Shown here: positions 42,969 to 52,644 of the stretch, in pieces
Layout of the letters: every line of letters begins with the position of its first letter
How positions within the stretch are numbered: position 1 is the first letter of the stretch
Assembly (NCBI GenBank): GCA_947345935.1
Contig: CAMZZN010000003.1
Span: 1-64,000, forward strand
Length of the DNA: 64,000 bases
Source of the DNA: an uncultured Ruminococcus sp.
GTDB lineage: Bacteria > Bacillota > Clostridia > Oscillospirales > Ruminococcaceae
Direction of reading: 5' to 3'
Notes under the pieces: generated by a model
Told to the model about the DNA's origin: nothing
What the model saw: the letters and a program-made list of their open reading frames with translations, nothing else
The model's database searches: none
Position numbers and translations under genes: made by a program

Positions 42969-43834
42969 TACTTATCCTCAAGATTTTTCAAAGCCCTCAG
43001 TTCGTCACGGTTGACTCTGATTTCCGCATCACGGAGAAGCTTTACCTCGCTTCTGTCCAGAGTTACGGGAACCTCAGATTTATCGGTTTTTATCCGCAGT
43101 TTGCCTGTAATAAGATTGGCGTCCTCAACTCTGCCTTTGTCTCCATCCGGAGTTACAACAATTGCGCCTACTTTCGGAGTTATTTTCAAAAGTTCCTCAT
43201 AGACGTTCTGCTCGTTTTTCAGACAGCACATAAGTCTACCGCACGTTCCTGAGATTTTGGTCGGATTAAGAGAAAGTCCCTGTTCCTTAGCCATTTTTAT
43301 GGATACAGGCTGAAAATCTCCCATATATCCCTTACAGCAGAACTCCCTGCCGCATATGCCCATGCCGCCCAGTATTTTCGCCTCGTCCCGGACGCCTATC
43401 TGTCTCAGCTCGATACGTGTCCTGAATACGGCAGCCAGGTCTTTTACCAGTTCACGAAAATCCACACGGTTCTCCGCTGTAAAATAGAAAAGTATTTTAT
43501 TATTGTCAAAAGTACACTCTACGTCAACAAGGTTCATTTTCAGTTTACGGAAAGCGATCTTTTCCTGACATACGGCAAACGCTTCCTTCTCACGCTGTTT
43601 GTTTTTAGCGGCGATCTTCATATCAGCCTCTGTTGCGATCCTGATGATCGGTTTCAGCGGTGAAGATATCTGATCGTCCTCGATCTGTCTGTTTGCAATA
43701 ACTACCTCTCCGCACTCAACGCCCCGTACAGTTTCAACAATCGCATGATCGCCTATCTTAGCCTCTATGCCGTCCGGCGAGAAGTAATATATTTTTCCTA
43801 CGCTCTTGAAGCGTACTCCTACTATTTCTTTCAT
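42968..43834 (-). CDS. ricT: RicT/YaaT PSP1-domain protein (288 aa)
   Basis: Part of the RicA-RicF-RicT complex, which in B. subtilis stimulates RNase Y-dependent RNA maturation and Spo0A phosphorylation. It opens with IVGVRFKSVGKIYYFSP and has the PSP1 core ending in CGREFCCKGY (about 160-170). GTCGRLMCC (about 203-211) provides further cysteines used in the Fe-S cluster of the family. Length is typical. The order holB-ricT matches B. subtilis. AGGAG precedes ATG 43834. Confidence 0.94.
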   Translation of the reverse strand: MKEIVGVRFKSVGKIYYFSPDGIEAKIGDHAIVETVRGVECGEVVIANRQIEDDQISSPLKPIIRIATEADMKIAAKNKQREKEAFAVCQEKIAFRKLKMNLVDVECTFDNNKILFYFTAENRVDFRELVKDLAAVFRTRIELRQIGVRDEAKILGGMGICGREFCCKGYMGDFQPVSIKMAKEQGLSLNPTKISGTCGRLMCCLKNEQNVYEELLKITPKVGAIVVTPDGDKGRVEDANLITGKLRIKTDKSEVPVTLDRSEVKLLRDAEIRVNRDELRALKNLEDK

Positions 43835-43853
43835 ATGATTCTCCTTTTTGCCC

Positions 43854-44834
43854 TTATACCGTACTGATTATCTCAGCGCACAAGGATGCTATTACAAGAG
43901 GAATATTAACATTGCTTTCTACGGCGCTGCGTGCTTTCTCAATGTATCCGTGAAGTCTTACCGCCTGATACACTCCAAGCTTCTCCGAAAGCGCCCTGGC
44001 AGCATCGCCAAAACAGCTTATAGCCTTAGCTTCAGGATCTTTCTGAAATACCGCCGAGTCACGTATCAACTTATCAAGCATGGAAAATACCTCTCCCACG
44101 TCATTCCTGTCCTTTGCCACCGTATAGAACGCTGCATTCATTGCATATTCATCTCTTCTTATTATACTATCTGCGATTAATTTTGTCAAATCCACTTTTC
44201 TGCGAAGAGAATCGTCAAGAAGATACTCCTTGCACATTCCTATATTACCGTGAAAGCATCTTACAGCATTCCGGATCTCCTCACGGCTGTATCCGTCCTC
44301 CGCCAGAGACTGTTCCGCCTGTTCCTCCGTACAGACCGATGTTCCGAAGCATACGCAGCGTGAAATTATAGTAGGCAGAAAAACCGACTTTGACTCCGCC
44401 GTAAATATAAAATAAGCGTAGTCAGGCGGTTCTTCAATCAGTTTCAGCAGCTTGTTCTGGGGACGACTGTCAAAATTCCGGCAATCGGTGAATACGTAGA
44501 CCTTTCTTCCGCTTTTATTATTCGGCTTCACAAAAGCGTCGCTTGCCACCACTCCGGCTGTTTCAACGGAATATCCGCCAAGTTTTCCACTTTTTGCAGG
44601 ATATATAACGTCAGGATGATATCCCGATTCAACATTTTTGCAGGCAGTGCAACTTCCGCAGGGATACCCGTCCACAGGAGATTCACACAGCAGAAGCTTT
44701 ACATAATATTTTGCAATCGTCTTTTTTCCGCTGCCCCTTTCTCCGTAAAACAGCACTGCATGAGCCGCTTTGTCCCTGCGGATCATATTTTCCAGAGTTG
44801 AAATCAGATATTCATTTCCATAAATTTTTTTCAT
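43854..44834 (-). CDS. holB: DNA polymerase III delta-prime subunit (326 aa)
   Basis: Clamp-loader subunit. AAA+ core with a modified Walker A GERGSGKKTIA (about 31-41), a zinc motif CGSCTACKN (about 59-67), the SRC motif in ISRCVCFG (about 158) and the Lys-Leu-Leu-Lys-x-I-E-E-P-P sensor-1 region (about 131-140). GAGAGG lies upstream of the ATG. It is 55 nt after the decarboxylase gene and 19 nt before ricT. Thymidylate kinase (tmk), usually next door, is not present here. Confidence 0.9.
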   Translation of the reverse strand: MKKIYGNEYLISTLENMIRRDKAAHAVLFYGERGSGKKTIAKYYVKLLLCESPVDGYPCGSCTACKNVESGYHPDVIYPAKSGKLGGYSVETAGVVASDAFVKPNNKSGRKVYVFTDCRNFDSRPQNKLLKLIEEPPDYAYFIFTAESKSVFLPTIISRCVCFGTSVCTEEQAEQSLAEDGYSREEIRNAVRCFHGNIGMCKEYLLDDSLRRKVDLTKLIADSIIRRDEYAMNAAFYTVAKDRNDVGEVFSMLDKLIRDSAVFQKDPEAKAISCFGDAARALSEKLGVYQAVRLHGYIEKARSAVESNVNIPLVIASLCAEIISTV

Positions 44835-44889
44835 ATCGTACCTCTCACTTCGGACAGCCTGTATAAATACATGAAAAACTGCCTTAACT

Positions 44890-46230
44890 CTATTTTACCA
44901 CATTTACAGTTGAAATTCCATAGCTTTTGAAAATATTTATGCATTCCAGATCAATTATTTCTCCGCTTGCCGCTATAGGAACGGCAGGAGGACAAGGAAC
45001 TCTCACGGCAGCGCAGATCCTGCTCTCGGAGTTTTCAACATTTATTTCCTCGCTTGTGGAAAAAAACGCCTCACGGATTCTCATTGCTTTTACAGGAAGC
45101 TTCATTGAAAACCGGTACGATCTTTTTTCATGACGTCCGGCATCGGCAAGCGTTCTCTCCATAGCCACTGACAGTCTGTTATAATCCTCCCGCCTGCACA
45201 CGGCAGACATCAGCAGGATAAGCAGTTCCTTATCTGCATACTCACATTCTGCGCCGTTTTTTCGCAGAAGATCTGCAAGTTCCCTGCCGTCAAAACCGCT
45301 TTCAGAAGCTTTCACGGTTATATGAAACGGCTCAGACTCGGCAAACTCCAGTTTTCCGGCAAATCTGTTCCGGAAATCTTCCAGATACGCAAGATTTTCT
45401 GCAATATCTTTCCGTATGCTCCCGGCGATGTACTTATTGCACAGATCAAGGGACATCATTACCAGATATGACGGACTTGTCGAAGCAAAAAGACTCATTG
45501 CCGGTTTCAGCAGCGGAGCGTATTCCTGCCGTGAAGTATGAAGCATGGCTGCCCCCGTCAGAGCCGGCAGCATTTTATGTGCAGAATCACAGCAAATATC
45601 CGCACCTTGTGCAATGGGGTGGATGCTTTCTTTAAAAAAATGGAGATGAGCGCCATGAGCGTTATCAACGATCAGACGTGCTCCACAGCGGCGGCATACG
45701 GCCGAAAGCCCCTGTATATCAGCAAGTCTGCCGGTATAGTCGGGAGATGTGACATAAAGGCAGGCAGGTCTGCCGCAGGACACAAGCCGTTTTTCAACTT
45801 CATTCAATGAAATCATCCCGGAGAGTATCCCCCCCGGATAATACGGCAGTATCCATTCCACGTCCAGGTCAAGAAGAGCCGCTGCATTGAGAAAACTGCG
45901 GTGAACGTTTCTTATCGCAAAGATCTGACGTTTTTCCTGCTTCATAACCGCAAGCATAGCCTGAATACACAATGTCGATCCTCCGGCGGAATATACCGTA
46001 GCCGCCGTTCCGTAAAGCGACGCCATGTTTTTTTCGCTTGCGGCGATGATACCCTCTGCTTCAAAAAGACTGTCCGCACCGAATATTTCAGTTATATCCC
46101 CACGAAACAGAGCCTCAAGACCCTTTTCGGAAGTAATTCCTTTATGTCCAGGCATATGGCATCTGAGCGTCCCGGAAGAAGCATATTTCTGTATAAAATC
46201 ATATATCGGAGTTTTCATTTTATCACCCAT
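44890..46230 (-). CDS. Orn/Lys/Arg decarboxylase family protein, YaaO-like (446 aa)
   Basis: A PLP-dependent fold-type I enzyme, probably decarboxylating a basic amino acid. It opens with PIYDFIQKYASSGTLRCHMPGHKG, the family signature HMPGHKG. The PLP-binding Lys is in CCDSAHKMLPALTGAAM (about 216), and the aspartate in IVDNAHGAHLHF (about 190) is expected to bind the pyridine N. The family is 450-500 residues, so this is complete. The start overlaps the upstream sigma-like gene (TAATG). A second ATG at 46218 has a closer SD-like GGTGA. The same gene order with holB and ricT is seen in B. subtilis (yaaO). Substrate is unknown. Confidence 0.92.
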   Translation of the reverse strand: MGDKMKTPIYDFIQKYASSGTLRCHMPGHKGITSEKGLEALFRGDITEIFGADSLFEAEGIIAASEKNMASLYGTAATVYSAGGSTLCIQAMLAVMKQEKRQIFAIRNVHRSFLNAAALLDLDVEWILPYYPGGILSGMISLNEVEKRLVSCGRPACLYVTSPDYTGRLADIQGLSAVCRRCGARLIVDNAHGAHLHFFKESIHPIAQGADICCDSAHKMLPALTGAAMLHTSRQEYAPLLKPAMSLFASTSPSYLVMMSLDLCNKYIAGSIRKDIAENLAYLEDFRNRFAGKLEFAESEPFHITVKASESGFDGRELADLLRKNGAECEYADKELLILLMSAVCRREDYNRLSVAMERTLADAGRHEKRSYRFSMKLPVKAMRIREAFFSTSEEINVENSESRICAAVRVPCPPAVPIAASGEIIDLECINIFKSYGISTVNVVK

Positions 46231-46526
46231 TAGATATAATATTTCAGGATACGGAATATCCTCATTTTCGCCCTTGACATAGCCGCCGAAACAGCCTGCT
46301 GGGAGATGCCCAGCCGTTTTCCTATCTGGACGGAATCAAGGTTCTTAAAATAGTATAGCATAATTATTTCGTTTTGTCTCGGAGTAAGCTCGTTTTTTAT
46401 AACATTTAATAATATTTTCTTTAACTTTTGTCTTGACTCAGATTCGTCGATGTCAGCAATTATCGCACGCAGTCCGCTATCCGACTCGCCGGTAAAATTA
46501 TCTGAATAGCTTTCACGTTTCGGCAC
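46230..46526 (-). CDS. sigma-70 region 4-like DNA-binding protein (98 aa)
   Basis: The C-terminal half is a sigma region 4-like helix-turn-helix: LTPRQNEIIMLYYFKNLDSV then GKRLGISQQAVSAAMSRA (about 49-86). Regions 2 and 3 are absent, so it cannot act as a full sigma factor; similar small proteins occur as phage or element regulators. The frame can be opened at a TTG (46535), but GGAGGG is then directly adjacent; GTG 46526 has it nine bases upstream and is chosen. It overlaps the coiled-coil gene by 14 nt and the decarboxylase start by 1 nt. Confidence 0.8.
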   Translation of the reverse strand: MPKRESYSDNFTGESDSGLRAIIADIDESESRQKLKKILLNVIKNELTPRQNEIIMLYYFKNLDSVQIGKRLGISQQAVSAAMSRAKMRIFRILKYYI

Positions 46527-46746
46527 GCTGCTCAACCCTCCTCACATAATTTGTGAGATAAATCACAATTTCTTTCATCTGACTGTGTTCCGTATAAAGA
46601 AGACGTATCCGGCGTTCCAGATCCAGCTCCTCGACAACATCTTCTCTGCCCTCCCTCTTAAGGTCGTTTTTCTGTTTTGTAAGCTGATCTATTCTTTTTT
46701 TAGCAAGAACACAGCTTTTTTCATAGGCTTTTATCATCTGTCTCAT
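46513..46746 (-). CDS. small coiled-coil protein (77 aa)
   Basis: Highly charged and fully helical, with heptad-like Lys/Glu/Leu spacing from about residue 8 to 45. No TM helix or domain is recognised. GAGGAAA precedes ATG 46746. First gene of the operon; it overlaps the sigma-region-4 gene by 14 nt, so the two are likely made together and may bind each other. Promoter at 46804-46832. Confidence 0.75.
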   Translation of the reverse strand: MRQMIKAYEKSCVLAKKRIDQLTKQKNDLKREGREDVVEELDLERRIRLLYTEHSQMKEIVIYLTNYVRRVEQRAET

Positions 46747-46803
46747 GTTTTCCTCCTCAGATTGTCACTCACCAATCCCGAACATCCTTTCTTTCACATC
46801 TTT

Positions 46804-46832
46804 ATTATAGAACAAAAATTTTTAATTGTCAA
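46804..46832 (-). promoter_or_regulatory. promoter of the coiled-coil/sigma4/holB/ricT operon
   Basis: Minus strand TTGACA (46832-46827), 17 nt, TATAAT (46809-46804). A perfect consensus about 58 nt before the start codon. The gap 46747-47144 also holds an inverted repeat (46875-46927) and a plus-strand promoter (47055-47083); no gene is seen in it. Confidence 0.88.
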
Positions 46833-46874
46833 GAGAAAACGAACATATATTTTAATTTTAACAATAAAACATAC

Positions 46875-46927
46875 ATTTTGTGATTGTGCATAATAAATAT
46901 TATAAATAAAGTGATTTTTCACAAAAT
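46875..46927. repeat. 9-bp inverted repeat between divergent promoters
   Basis: ATTTTGTGA (46875-46883) and TCACAAAAT (46919-46927), 35 nt apart. It lies upstream of both divergent promoters and could be an operator. There is no direct support for that. Confidence 0.4.
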
Positions 46928-47054
46928 CCAAAACATACCTGAGAGAAATTCAATATTCTGATTGACTAAATATACAAGGGAAAATATATAAGATCTATTA
47001 GTATAAAAATCCTGTATTTTATTGAATAATGTTTTTGTTTTTTTACCAAAACAC

Positions 47055-47083
47055 TTGTAAAATCCTTAATTATATGGTATAAT
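47055..47083 (+). promoter_or_regulatory. promoter of the FAD enzyme/GtrA/membrane protein operon
   Basis: TTGTAA (47055-47060), 17 nt, TATAAT (47078-47083), about 60 nt before the ATG at 47145. Confidence 0.8.
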
Positions 47084-47144
47084 ATAAATTATAATATTAC
47101 GGATCATATAAATGATCACAAAATAAAAATCAAAGGAGAAAGCT

Positions 47145-48701
47145 ATGAAGAAAATAGTTATAATAGGCGCCGGACCTGCCGGTCTGACGGCGGCATATGA
47201 ACTTCTGAAAGATAATTCCGGCGAATATGACGTTACCATTCTTGAAGAAACAGACGCTATCGGCGGTATTTCAAAAACAGTAAACTACAATGGAAACCGC
47301 ATGGATATGGGCGGTCACCGCTTTTTCTCAAAGATACCGGAGGTAAACAGCTGGTGGAGCAATATGCTCCCCATGCAGGGATCTCCCTCATACGACGATC
47401 TTCTTCTCAGAAGAAAAGTTGCCGTAAGCCAGGACGGTCCCGACCCGCAAAAGAAAAATCGTGTAATGCTCTCCAGACGCCGTGTTTCCCGTATACTTTT
47501 CAATGATAAATTTTATGACTATCCCGTTTCGCTCAAACCAGAAACTATCAAGAATTTCGGCTTTTTTACCACAATGAAAGTGGGTTTCAGCTATCTTGCA
47601 GCAGTTATCCACAAGCGTCCGGAAAATAACCTTGAAAACTTCTACATTAATTGCTTCGGAAAGCAGCTCTATTCCATGTTCTTTGAATACTACACAGAAA
47701 ATCTCTGGGGCAGACATCCCAGCGAGATAGACGCATCATGGGGCGCTCAGCGTACAAAAGGTCTGTCGATCGTAGGTATCATCAAGGATTTCTTCGGCAA
47801 GCTGTTCAAAGTAAAGAACCGCAAAGTAAACACTTCCCTTATCGAAGAATTCAAATATCCTAAGCTTGGTCCCGGACAGCTCTGGGAAGTAACGGCTGAC
47901 GAGATCAAAAAACTCGGCGGAAACATCATTATGAACGCCGCCGTAAAGAAGATACACAAAAACGCTGAAAATCTCCTTACCGGCGTAACCTACGTAAAAG
48001 ACGGCGAGGAGATAGCTCTGGACGGCGACTGCATCATCTCCTCAATGCCGGTTAAAGATCTTGTTGCCGGTATGAATGATGTTCCTGCCGAGCCTGCAAG
48101 AATTGCCGCCGGACTCCCCTACCGTGATTATATGACACTGGGCGTACTCGTTCCGAAGCTGAATCTCAAAAATGAAACAACTATGAAAACTGTCGGAAAC
48201 ATTGTTCCGGACTGCTGGGTTTACGTTCAGGACAGGCGTGTAAAAATGGGACGTTTCCAGATATACAACAACTGGTCTCCTTATATGGTAAAGGATCTCA
48301 AGAATACCGTATGGCTTGGTCTTGAATACTTCGTTACCGAGGGCGACAAATTCTGGAACATGACGGAAAAGCAGTTTTCCGACTTCTGCGTAAAGGAGAT
48401 GATAAAGCTTGGTCTTATCGACAGCGCCGATCAGGTTATCGATACCCATATGGAAAAGGTAAAGAAAGCTTATCCCGCATATTTCGATACCTACGACGAA
48501 ATGGATACTCTTATCGATTACCTCAGCACTATCGAAAATCTCTACTGCGTCGGACGCAACGGTCAGCACCGTTATAACAACATTGACCACTCCATGTGTA
48601 CTTCATTTGAGGCTGTCAAGAATATTAAATCAGGAGCTAAGGACAAGTCTAACATCTGGAATGTCAATACGGAAAAAGAATATCACGAGGAGAAGAAGTA
48701 A
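47145..48701 (+). CDS. NAD(P)/FAD-dependent oxidoreductase, amine-oxidase/UDP-Galp-mutase-like (518 aa)
   Basis: The N-terminal dinucleotide fold [18 protein letters not shown] is followed by the second FAD loop [11 protein letters not shown] and [11 protein letters not shown], seen in Glf-like and protoporphyrinogen-oxidase-like flavoproteins. The middle has [19 protein letters not shown]. The C-terminal FAD segment reads [19 protein letters not shown] (about 466-484), a form common to UDP-galactopyranose mutase relatives. Substrate cannot be stated. AAAGGAG precedes the ATG. It overlaps the GtrA gene by 1 nt (TAATG), so surface-polysaccharide or lipid-linked sugar chemistry is a fair inference. 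Confidence 0.85.
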   Translation: MKKIVIIGAGPAGLTAAYELLKDNSGEYDVTILEETDAIGGISKTVNYNGNRMDMGGHRFFSKIPEVNSWWSNMLPMQGSPSYDDLLLRRKVAVSQDGPDPQKKNRVMLSRRRVSRILFNDKFYDYPVSLKPETIKNFGFFTTMKVGFSYLAAVIHKRPENNLENFYINCFGKQLYSMFFEYYTENLWGRHPSEIDASWGAQRTKGLSIVGIIKDFFGKLFKVKNRKVNTSLIEEFKYPKLGPGQLWEVTADEIKKLGGNIIMNAAVKKIHKNAENLLTGVTYVKDGEEIALDGDCIISSMPVKDLVAGMNDVPAEPARIAAGLPYRDYMTLGVLVPKLNLKNETTMKTVGNIVPDCWVYVQDRRVKMGRFQIYNNWSPYMVKDLKNTVWLGLEYFVTEGDKFWNMTEKQFSDFCVKEMIKLGLIDSADQVIDTHMEKVKKAYPAYFDTYDEMDTLIDYLSTIENLYCVGRNGQHRYNNIDHSMCTSFEAVKNIKSGAKDKSNIWNVNTEKEYHEEKK

Positions 48702-49198
48702 TGGACAACTCCAACCTTCAGGAAATAAAGGATATTCTTCGTTCAAAAAAATTTTCAAAACTGTTTTCAGGCGATACCGAAAATACTTTTATCCAGTTTT
48801 TCCGCTATCTTTTTGTAGGTGGACTGGCAGCCGTAGTAGACTGGGGAGTGTCATATTTATTATTCAGATTTGCCTTTCATGAACAAAGCAGTCTGGCAAC
48901 AGCCGCCAATGGAATTTCATTCGTGGCAGGACTGACGGTCAACTACCTGATAAGCACTTTCTGGATATTTAAAAACTCAAATGTCAAGTCACGGCTGAAT
49001 GAATTTCTTGTCTTTGCAGCCATAGGTCTTGTAGGACTTCTCATGACCATCGGAATAACAGAACTTTTTGAAATATGGCTTTCAGACGCAACAAGCGCTT
49101 TCCAGATACTTGCTAAAATAGTTTCTACCGGAGCTGCCTTTTTCTGGAACTTCTTTGCACGAAAAATAATTCTTTATTCTAAAAAGAACACAAATTAA
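48701..49198 (+). CDS. GtrA family membrane protein (165 aa)
   Basis: Four TM helices (about 30-50, 62-82, 100-120, 134-154) with the GtrA pattern FFRYLFVGGLAAVVDWGVSY and NYLISTFWIF. GtrA proteins are thought to flip or help supply polyprenyl-phosphate sugars. The start codon overlaps the stop of the flavoprotein gene. It is followed after 12 nt by a large membrane protein that may use the flipped substrate. Confidence 0.92.
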   Translation: MDNSNLQEIKDILRSKKFSKLFSGDTENTFIQFFRYLFVGGLAAVVDWGVSYLLFRFAFHEQSSLATAANGISFVAGLTVNYLISTFWIFKNSNVKSRLNEFLVFAAIGLVGLLMTIGITELFEIWLSDATSAFQILAKIVSTGAAFFWNFFARKIILYSKKNTN

Positions 49199-49210
49199 AG
49201 AGGTCAAACT

Positions 49211-51064
49211 ATGGAAAAAAATACAAAACACAAAAACGGAAGCAAGGCAAAACAGACAAAAAAATCTCCGGAACAGCCCAAAAAATCCGGAGGTACTGCG
49301 GTAACTGTTCCCTCCTCGTTTCCGGAAAAGCTTAAATATTACGGCGGTAAGGGCGCTGCTGCCTATAACAAGTACAAAAGACCCGTCGGAAAAGTCGTTT
49401 CCTACATCATCCCAATAGCGATATTCCTCTACGTGGCATCCGTGGTTATCTATTTTATAACCTCAGCTTACAGAGCGGAATTCCACTCCGATTGTACGGA
49501 TACCATACTCTGGGCAAACGCCTCTATCGAGGGCGGCGCAGTTTACGATGAAAATTTCGGATACGCTTGTTTCCTGCCGTTCGGCATAAACGTCATAATG
49601 CAGCCCCTGATAAATATGTTCGGACTTACGATGAAAGCGCATATCTGGGGCATGATGAGCTATTTTATACTGCTTACGCTTTTCTTCTGCCTTATGCTCA
49701 AAGAAATGCATTGGAATATACGAAGCATTCTCATAGCCTGCTCCGTTTTCCTTTCAATGACGGTCTCGTCACAGAAGCTGAGGGAGATTTTCTGGCAGCA
49801 TACTATTTACTACACGCTGGGAATACTCTTCATTGTAATTGGTCTTTACCTTTACTTCCATATGCTTAATCTTTCGGAGAAAATAAAAAGCCTGAATCCG
49901 AAAGACACAAAGGGAAAAATCACATTCCTGCGTTTTATGATAGTTTTCGTGTGCCTTGCAGTATTCATTATGTTTACGGCAACGGACGGAATATCTGCGC
50001 TTTCTATATTTGCGATACCTTTCATAGCCGCACTGTTTGCTGAATTCTTCGTAAATACGGACAACAATATTACCAGTAAAAAAGCTCTTAAAACCATTGC
50101 TATGGTCGGTTGCTTCGGAATTATGATCATCCTTGGCATGAAGCTCAACGCAAGATGGGCTGGAGAACTTAAAGCGGGATATCAGGACGCATACTCCGTT
50201 TTCTCTCCTATTTCAGAATGGACAAACAATTTTCACAACTTCCCGCTTGCCTGGATGAAGCTTAACGGCGTACAGGACGTTGTTTACCAGACAAAAGACA
50301 ATGGCGAGGCAATCAGGATATCGGATATGGAAGGCATCCAGAACCTTATTTATATACTGTCGTCGCTTATTCTTCTCGTTATGCCGATAATCGCCTCCTG
50401 CTTCTATCCTAAATACAAGAAATCAAAGGACGGTCATATGATTCGCATTTTCGTATGGATGCACTGGGCTTGCACGGCGATCGTCCTTATGGGATATTTC
50501 TTCGGAGTTCTTTCCGGCGCAGACTGGAGACTTACTCCTATTCTCGGAACTTCGCTTATACTTTCGATCTTCTTTGTTCACTGGGCGATCTCCACAAATA
50601 CTCCGATTCAAAGATTAGCCGTATTCCTTTCGATACCTGTACTGATGGTTTCGATGCTCAATCTAAAAGCAGTCAAAGACATTGAAAAGGATTATCACAA
50701 GGCAAACAATCTCTACGGTCTTGCAGAATTCCTTGAGGACGAGGGACTTACCTACGGATACTCTACGTTCTGGCAAGCTAACGCTATTACGCTTATATCT
50801 GATTCAGAAGTCAAGGTACGTGACGTTAATATCGACGACTATGGCGTCACCGCTCGTATTTACCAGTCGTCCAAGGAATGGTACAAGGATCAGCCCGGAC
50901 AGAAGGAATACTTCCTCCTGGTAAATCCATATGAATATCAGACCCTTACCAATATACAGAGTCCGCTTCTTATGGAAAAGACAAAGGAACTTATCGTTAA
51001 TATAAACAATACGGAATATCATGTTCTTGTATTTGACCACAATTTTATTCCTGAGGTCGTTTAA
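49211..51064 (+). CDS. large multi-TM membrane protein, GT-C-like (617 aa)
   Basis: A polar, lysine-rich cytoplasmic N-terminus (about 1-60) precedes a TM helix and an extracytoplasmic loop with FHSDCTDTILWANASIEG (about 92-109). Acidic residues there stand where GT-C glycosyltransferases carry their catalytic Asp/Glu. About ten further TM segments and a C-terminal soluble domain (about 510-617) follow. I recognise the architecture (lipid-linked sugar transferase type) but not the family. GAGG precedes the ATG. With GtrA and the flavoenzyme it forms a three-gene operon ending at the terminator at 51099. Confidence 0.72.
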   Translation: MEKNTKHKNGSKAKQTKKSPEQPKKSGGTAVTVPSSFPEKLKYYGGKGAAAYNKYKRPVGKVVSYIIPIAIFLYVASVVIYFITSAYRAEFHSDCTDTILWANASIEGGAVYDENFGYACFLPFGINVIMQPLINMFGLTMKAHIWGMMSYFILLTLFFCLMLKEMHWNIRSILIACSVFLSMTVSSQKLREIFWQHTIYYTLGILFIVIGLYLYFHMLNLSEKIKSLNPKDTKGKITFLRFMIVFVCLAVFIMFTATDGISALSIFAIPFIAALFAEFFVNTDNNITSKKALKTIAMVGCFGIMIILGMKLNARWAGELKAGYQDAYSVFSPISEWTNNFHNFPLAWMKLNGVQDVVYQTKDNGEAIRISDMEGIQNLIYILSSLILLVMPIIASCFYPKYKKSKDGHMIRIFVWMHWACTAIVLMGYFFGVLSGADWRLTPILGTSLILSIFFVHWAISTNTPIQRLAVFLSIPVLMVSMLNLKAVKDIEKDYHKANNLYGLAEFLEDEGLTYGYSTFWQANAITLISDSEVKVRDVNIDDYGVTARIYQSSKEWYKDQPGQKEYFLLVNPYEYQTLTNIQSPLLMEKTKELIVNINNTEYHVLVFDHNFIPEVV

Positions 51065-51098
51065 AAATCCCCATTGATATAATAAAATACGCATACAG

Positions 51099-51140
51099 AA
51101 ATAAACCCGAAAGCAATTAAAAATGCTTTCGGGTTTATTT
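51099..51140. terminator. bidirectional terminator
   Basis: Seventeen-bp arms AAATAAACCCGAAAGCA (51099-51115) and complement (51124-51140), A/T-rich ends on both sides. It separates convergent genes. The 79 nt between it and the DUF5131 stop show nothing further. Confidence 0.88.
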
Positions 51141-51219
51141 TATGTGATCTCTAATTATTGGCTTATTAACGTAAATCAGAATTTTATATTACCATTTTTA
51201 CAGTTCCTTTCACCTTTAT

Positions 51220-51939
51220 CTAAAGTGGAATCGCTGTAAAATCAATGTTTGCCAACCTTGCCTGCCTGCACAGGTCCTTTTTCTGTAACTTATATAATTT
51301 TCCATCTTTTATAAAATGAGTTCCGCATTGCCGAAATTCAAAGCTGATATTTTTTTGAACACATTGATCCCGAATATCCAGAACCCACTCATAATCAAGC
51401 GGACGAGCATAATAATCTGACTCGCCGCCAACCACAACTAATTCTATATCTTCCAGATACTTTTTCAAATCCACCCTTTCAAGCAAAGGCTGTACGGTAA
51501 TACACTTGTGTTTAATTGGAAGTGTTTGAAATACAGACAGCTTTTTATCAGCGTTTTTCTGATTTTCTATGGTGCAACATACAATCACATTATCGTAACC
51601 GTCATCCCAATCATCAGGAACACAGTCCATAAAACGTTCAATACGTTTTGTCAGAAATAAAAATATACAGTCCTGTCGCTCTCGTATCATATACCAGCAT
51701 TCTCTGCGCCACATATCCGCTTCTTCAATAAGAAAATCTGTAGAAAAACAAAGATAAATCATTCCGGCTTTCATTTTGTAGCTGCCGTCCTTCAGTTTCT
51801 CCATTGGCTTATAAAAATCCTTTGTTTTCACAATGTCGTTTGTATTGATATTTCTTTTTACATCACCTTTATGAATATAGCAGTGTAAGCACCCTTCGCT
51901 GCATTTTTTACAGCCTCTCCACGGATTCCACATAGCCAT
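51220..51939 (-). CDS. DUF5131/Gp37-like radical-SAM-type protein (239 aa)
   Basis: MAMWNPWRGCKKCSEGCLHCY contains the W-N-P-W-x-G-C-x-x-x-S-x-G-C-x-x-C-Y pattern of the phage Gp37/Gp68-type family (DUF5131), with three cysteines resembling an Fe-S/SAM site. Later blocks FLTKRIERF (about 98-106) and VVVGGESDYYARPLDYEWV (about 165-183) are family-typical. The reaction is unknown. AGAGG lies before ATG. It lies 51 nt after the CmpB-like gene in the same direction. Many relatives travel on phages or islands. Confidence 0.85.
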   Translation of the reverse strand: MAMWNPWRGCKKCSEGCLHCYIHKGDVKRNINTNDIVKTKDFYKPMEKLKDGSYKMKAGMIYLCFSTDFLIEEADMWRRECWYMIRERQDCIFLFLTKRIERFMDCVPDDWDDGYDNVIVCCTIENQKNADKKLSVFQTLPIKHKCITVQPLLERVDLKKYLEDIELVVVGGESDYYARPLDYEWVLDIRDQCVQKNISFEFRQCGTHFIKDGKLYKLQKKDLCRQARLANIDFTAIPL

Positions 51940-51990
51940 AGTTAATTCCTCTCTAAATTCAGACTTTTCTTACTCTACAGAAATTTATTA

Positions 51991-52644
51991 TCAGCTTATA
52001 AACCGCCATTCCACAAATCTTTCCTTCATGAACTGACTGTCATAATGCCTGTCTATAAATTCCTCTATTTCGTTGGATGGTAACTTTCCCTCGTGGCGTT
52101 CTTTCCAGCGCAGAAAACAGGCGCCGGTAACAATAAAATCCACAGCCATGAATACCGAAAAAACAATACATCCAATATTCCATATCTTGTTTTCCATATG
52201 GCTCAGCAAGCTGTCAAACAGTGGCAGCATCAATTGGAATATCAATCCTACCAGTCCCCATATTATTGTCATTTTAACACAGATAAGCCCCATAAAATTA
52301 AGAGGATAATGACTGTATGTCCACGCCTTCATATTGAGACAGTATTTCAGCAGCAGACCGCAGACAAGTTCTACGCCCGAACCAAGAGAGGCATATATAA
52401 GAAAACGAATAAATATATTCATACTGCCAAATGCATGACAGGCCGCATAGTATCCTGCAAGACCGAATCCGTAAATAATACAGAAAGGTCCCCAGATAGT
52501 TACAACGTGAGTTTCCCAGTGATCGTGCATGAAATAATACCACACACCCTCAATGAAAACGCCCATGATACTGCCTATTATAAACAACCAGAACAACCTC
52601 GGATATGTCACCGCCTTTTTGATCCCGCCTGAATTATTTTCCAA
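51991..52644 (-). CDS. CmpB-like membrane protein, second family member (217 aa, TTG start)
   Basis: About six TM helices; WGPFCIIYGFGLAGYY (about 50-65) and the early VFIEGVWYY match the PF06541-type pattern and align in style with LFGPYCPVYGVGA of the gene at 34441. Starts with TTG at 52644, directly after the stop of the FNT gene, with GGGGGG seven bases upstream. Its C-terminal about 35 residues are charged. Function is unknown; the fixed position next to an FNT channel suggests coupled expression. Confidence 0.75.
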   Translation of the reverse strand: MENNSGGIKKAVTYPRLFWLFIIGSIMGVFIEGVWYYFMHDHWETHVVTIWGPFCIIYGFGLAGYYAACHAFGSMNIFIRFLIYASLGSGVELVCGLLLKYCLNMKAWTYSHYPLNFMGLICVKMTIIWGLVGLIFQLMLPLFDSLLSHMENKIWNIGCIVFSVFMAVDFIVTGACFLRWKERHEGKLPSNEIEEFIDRHYDSQFMKERFVEWRFIS

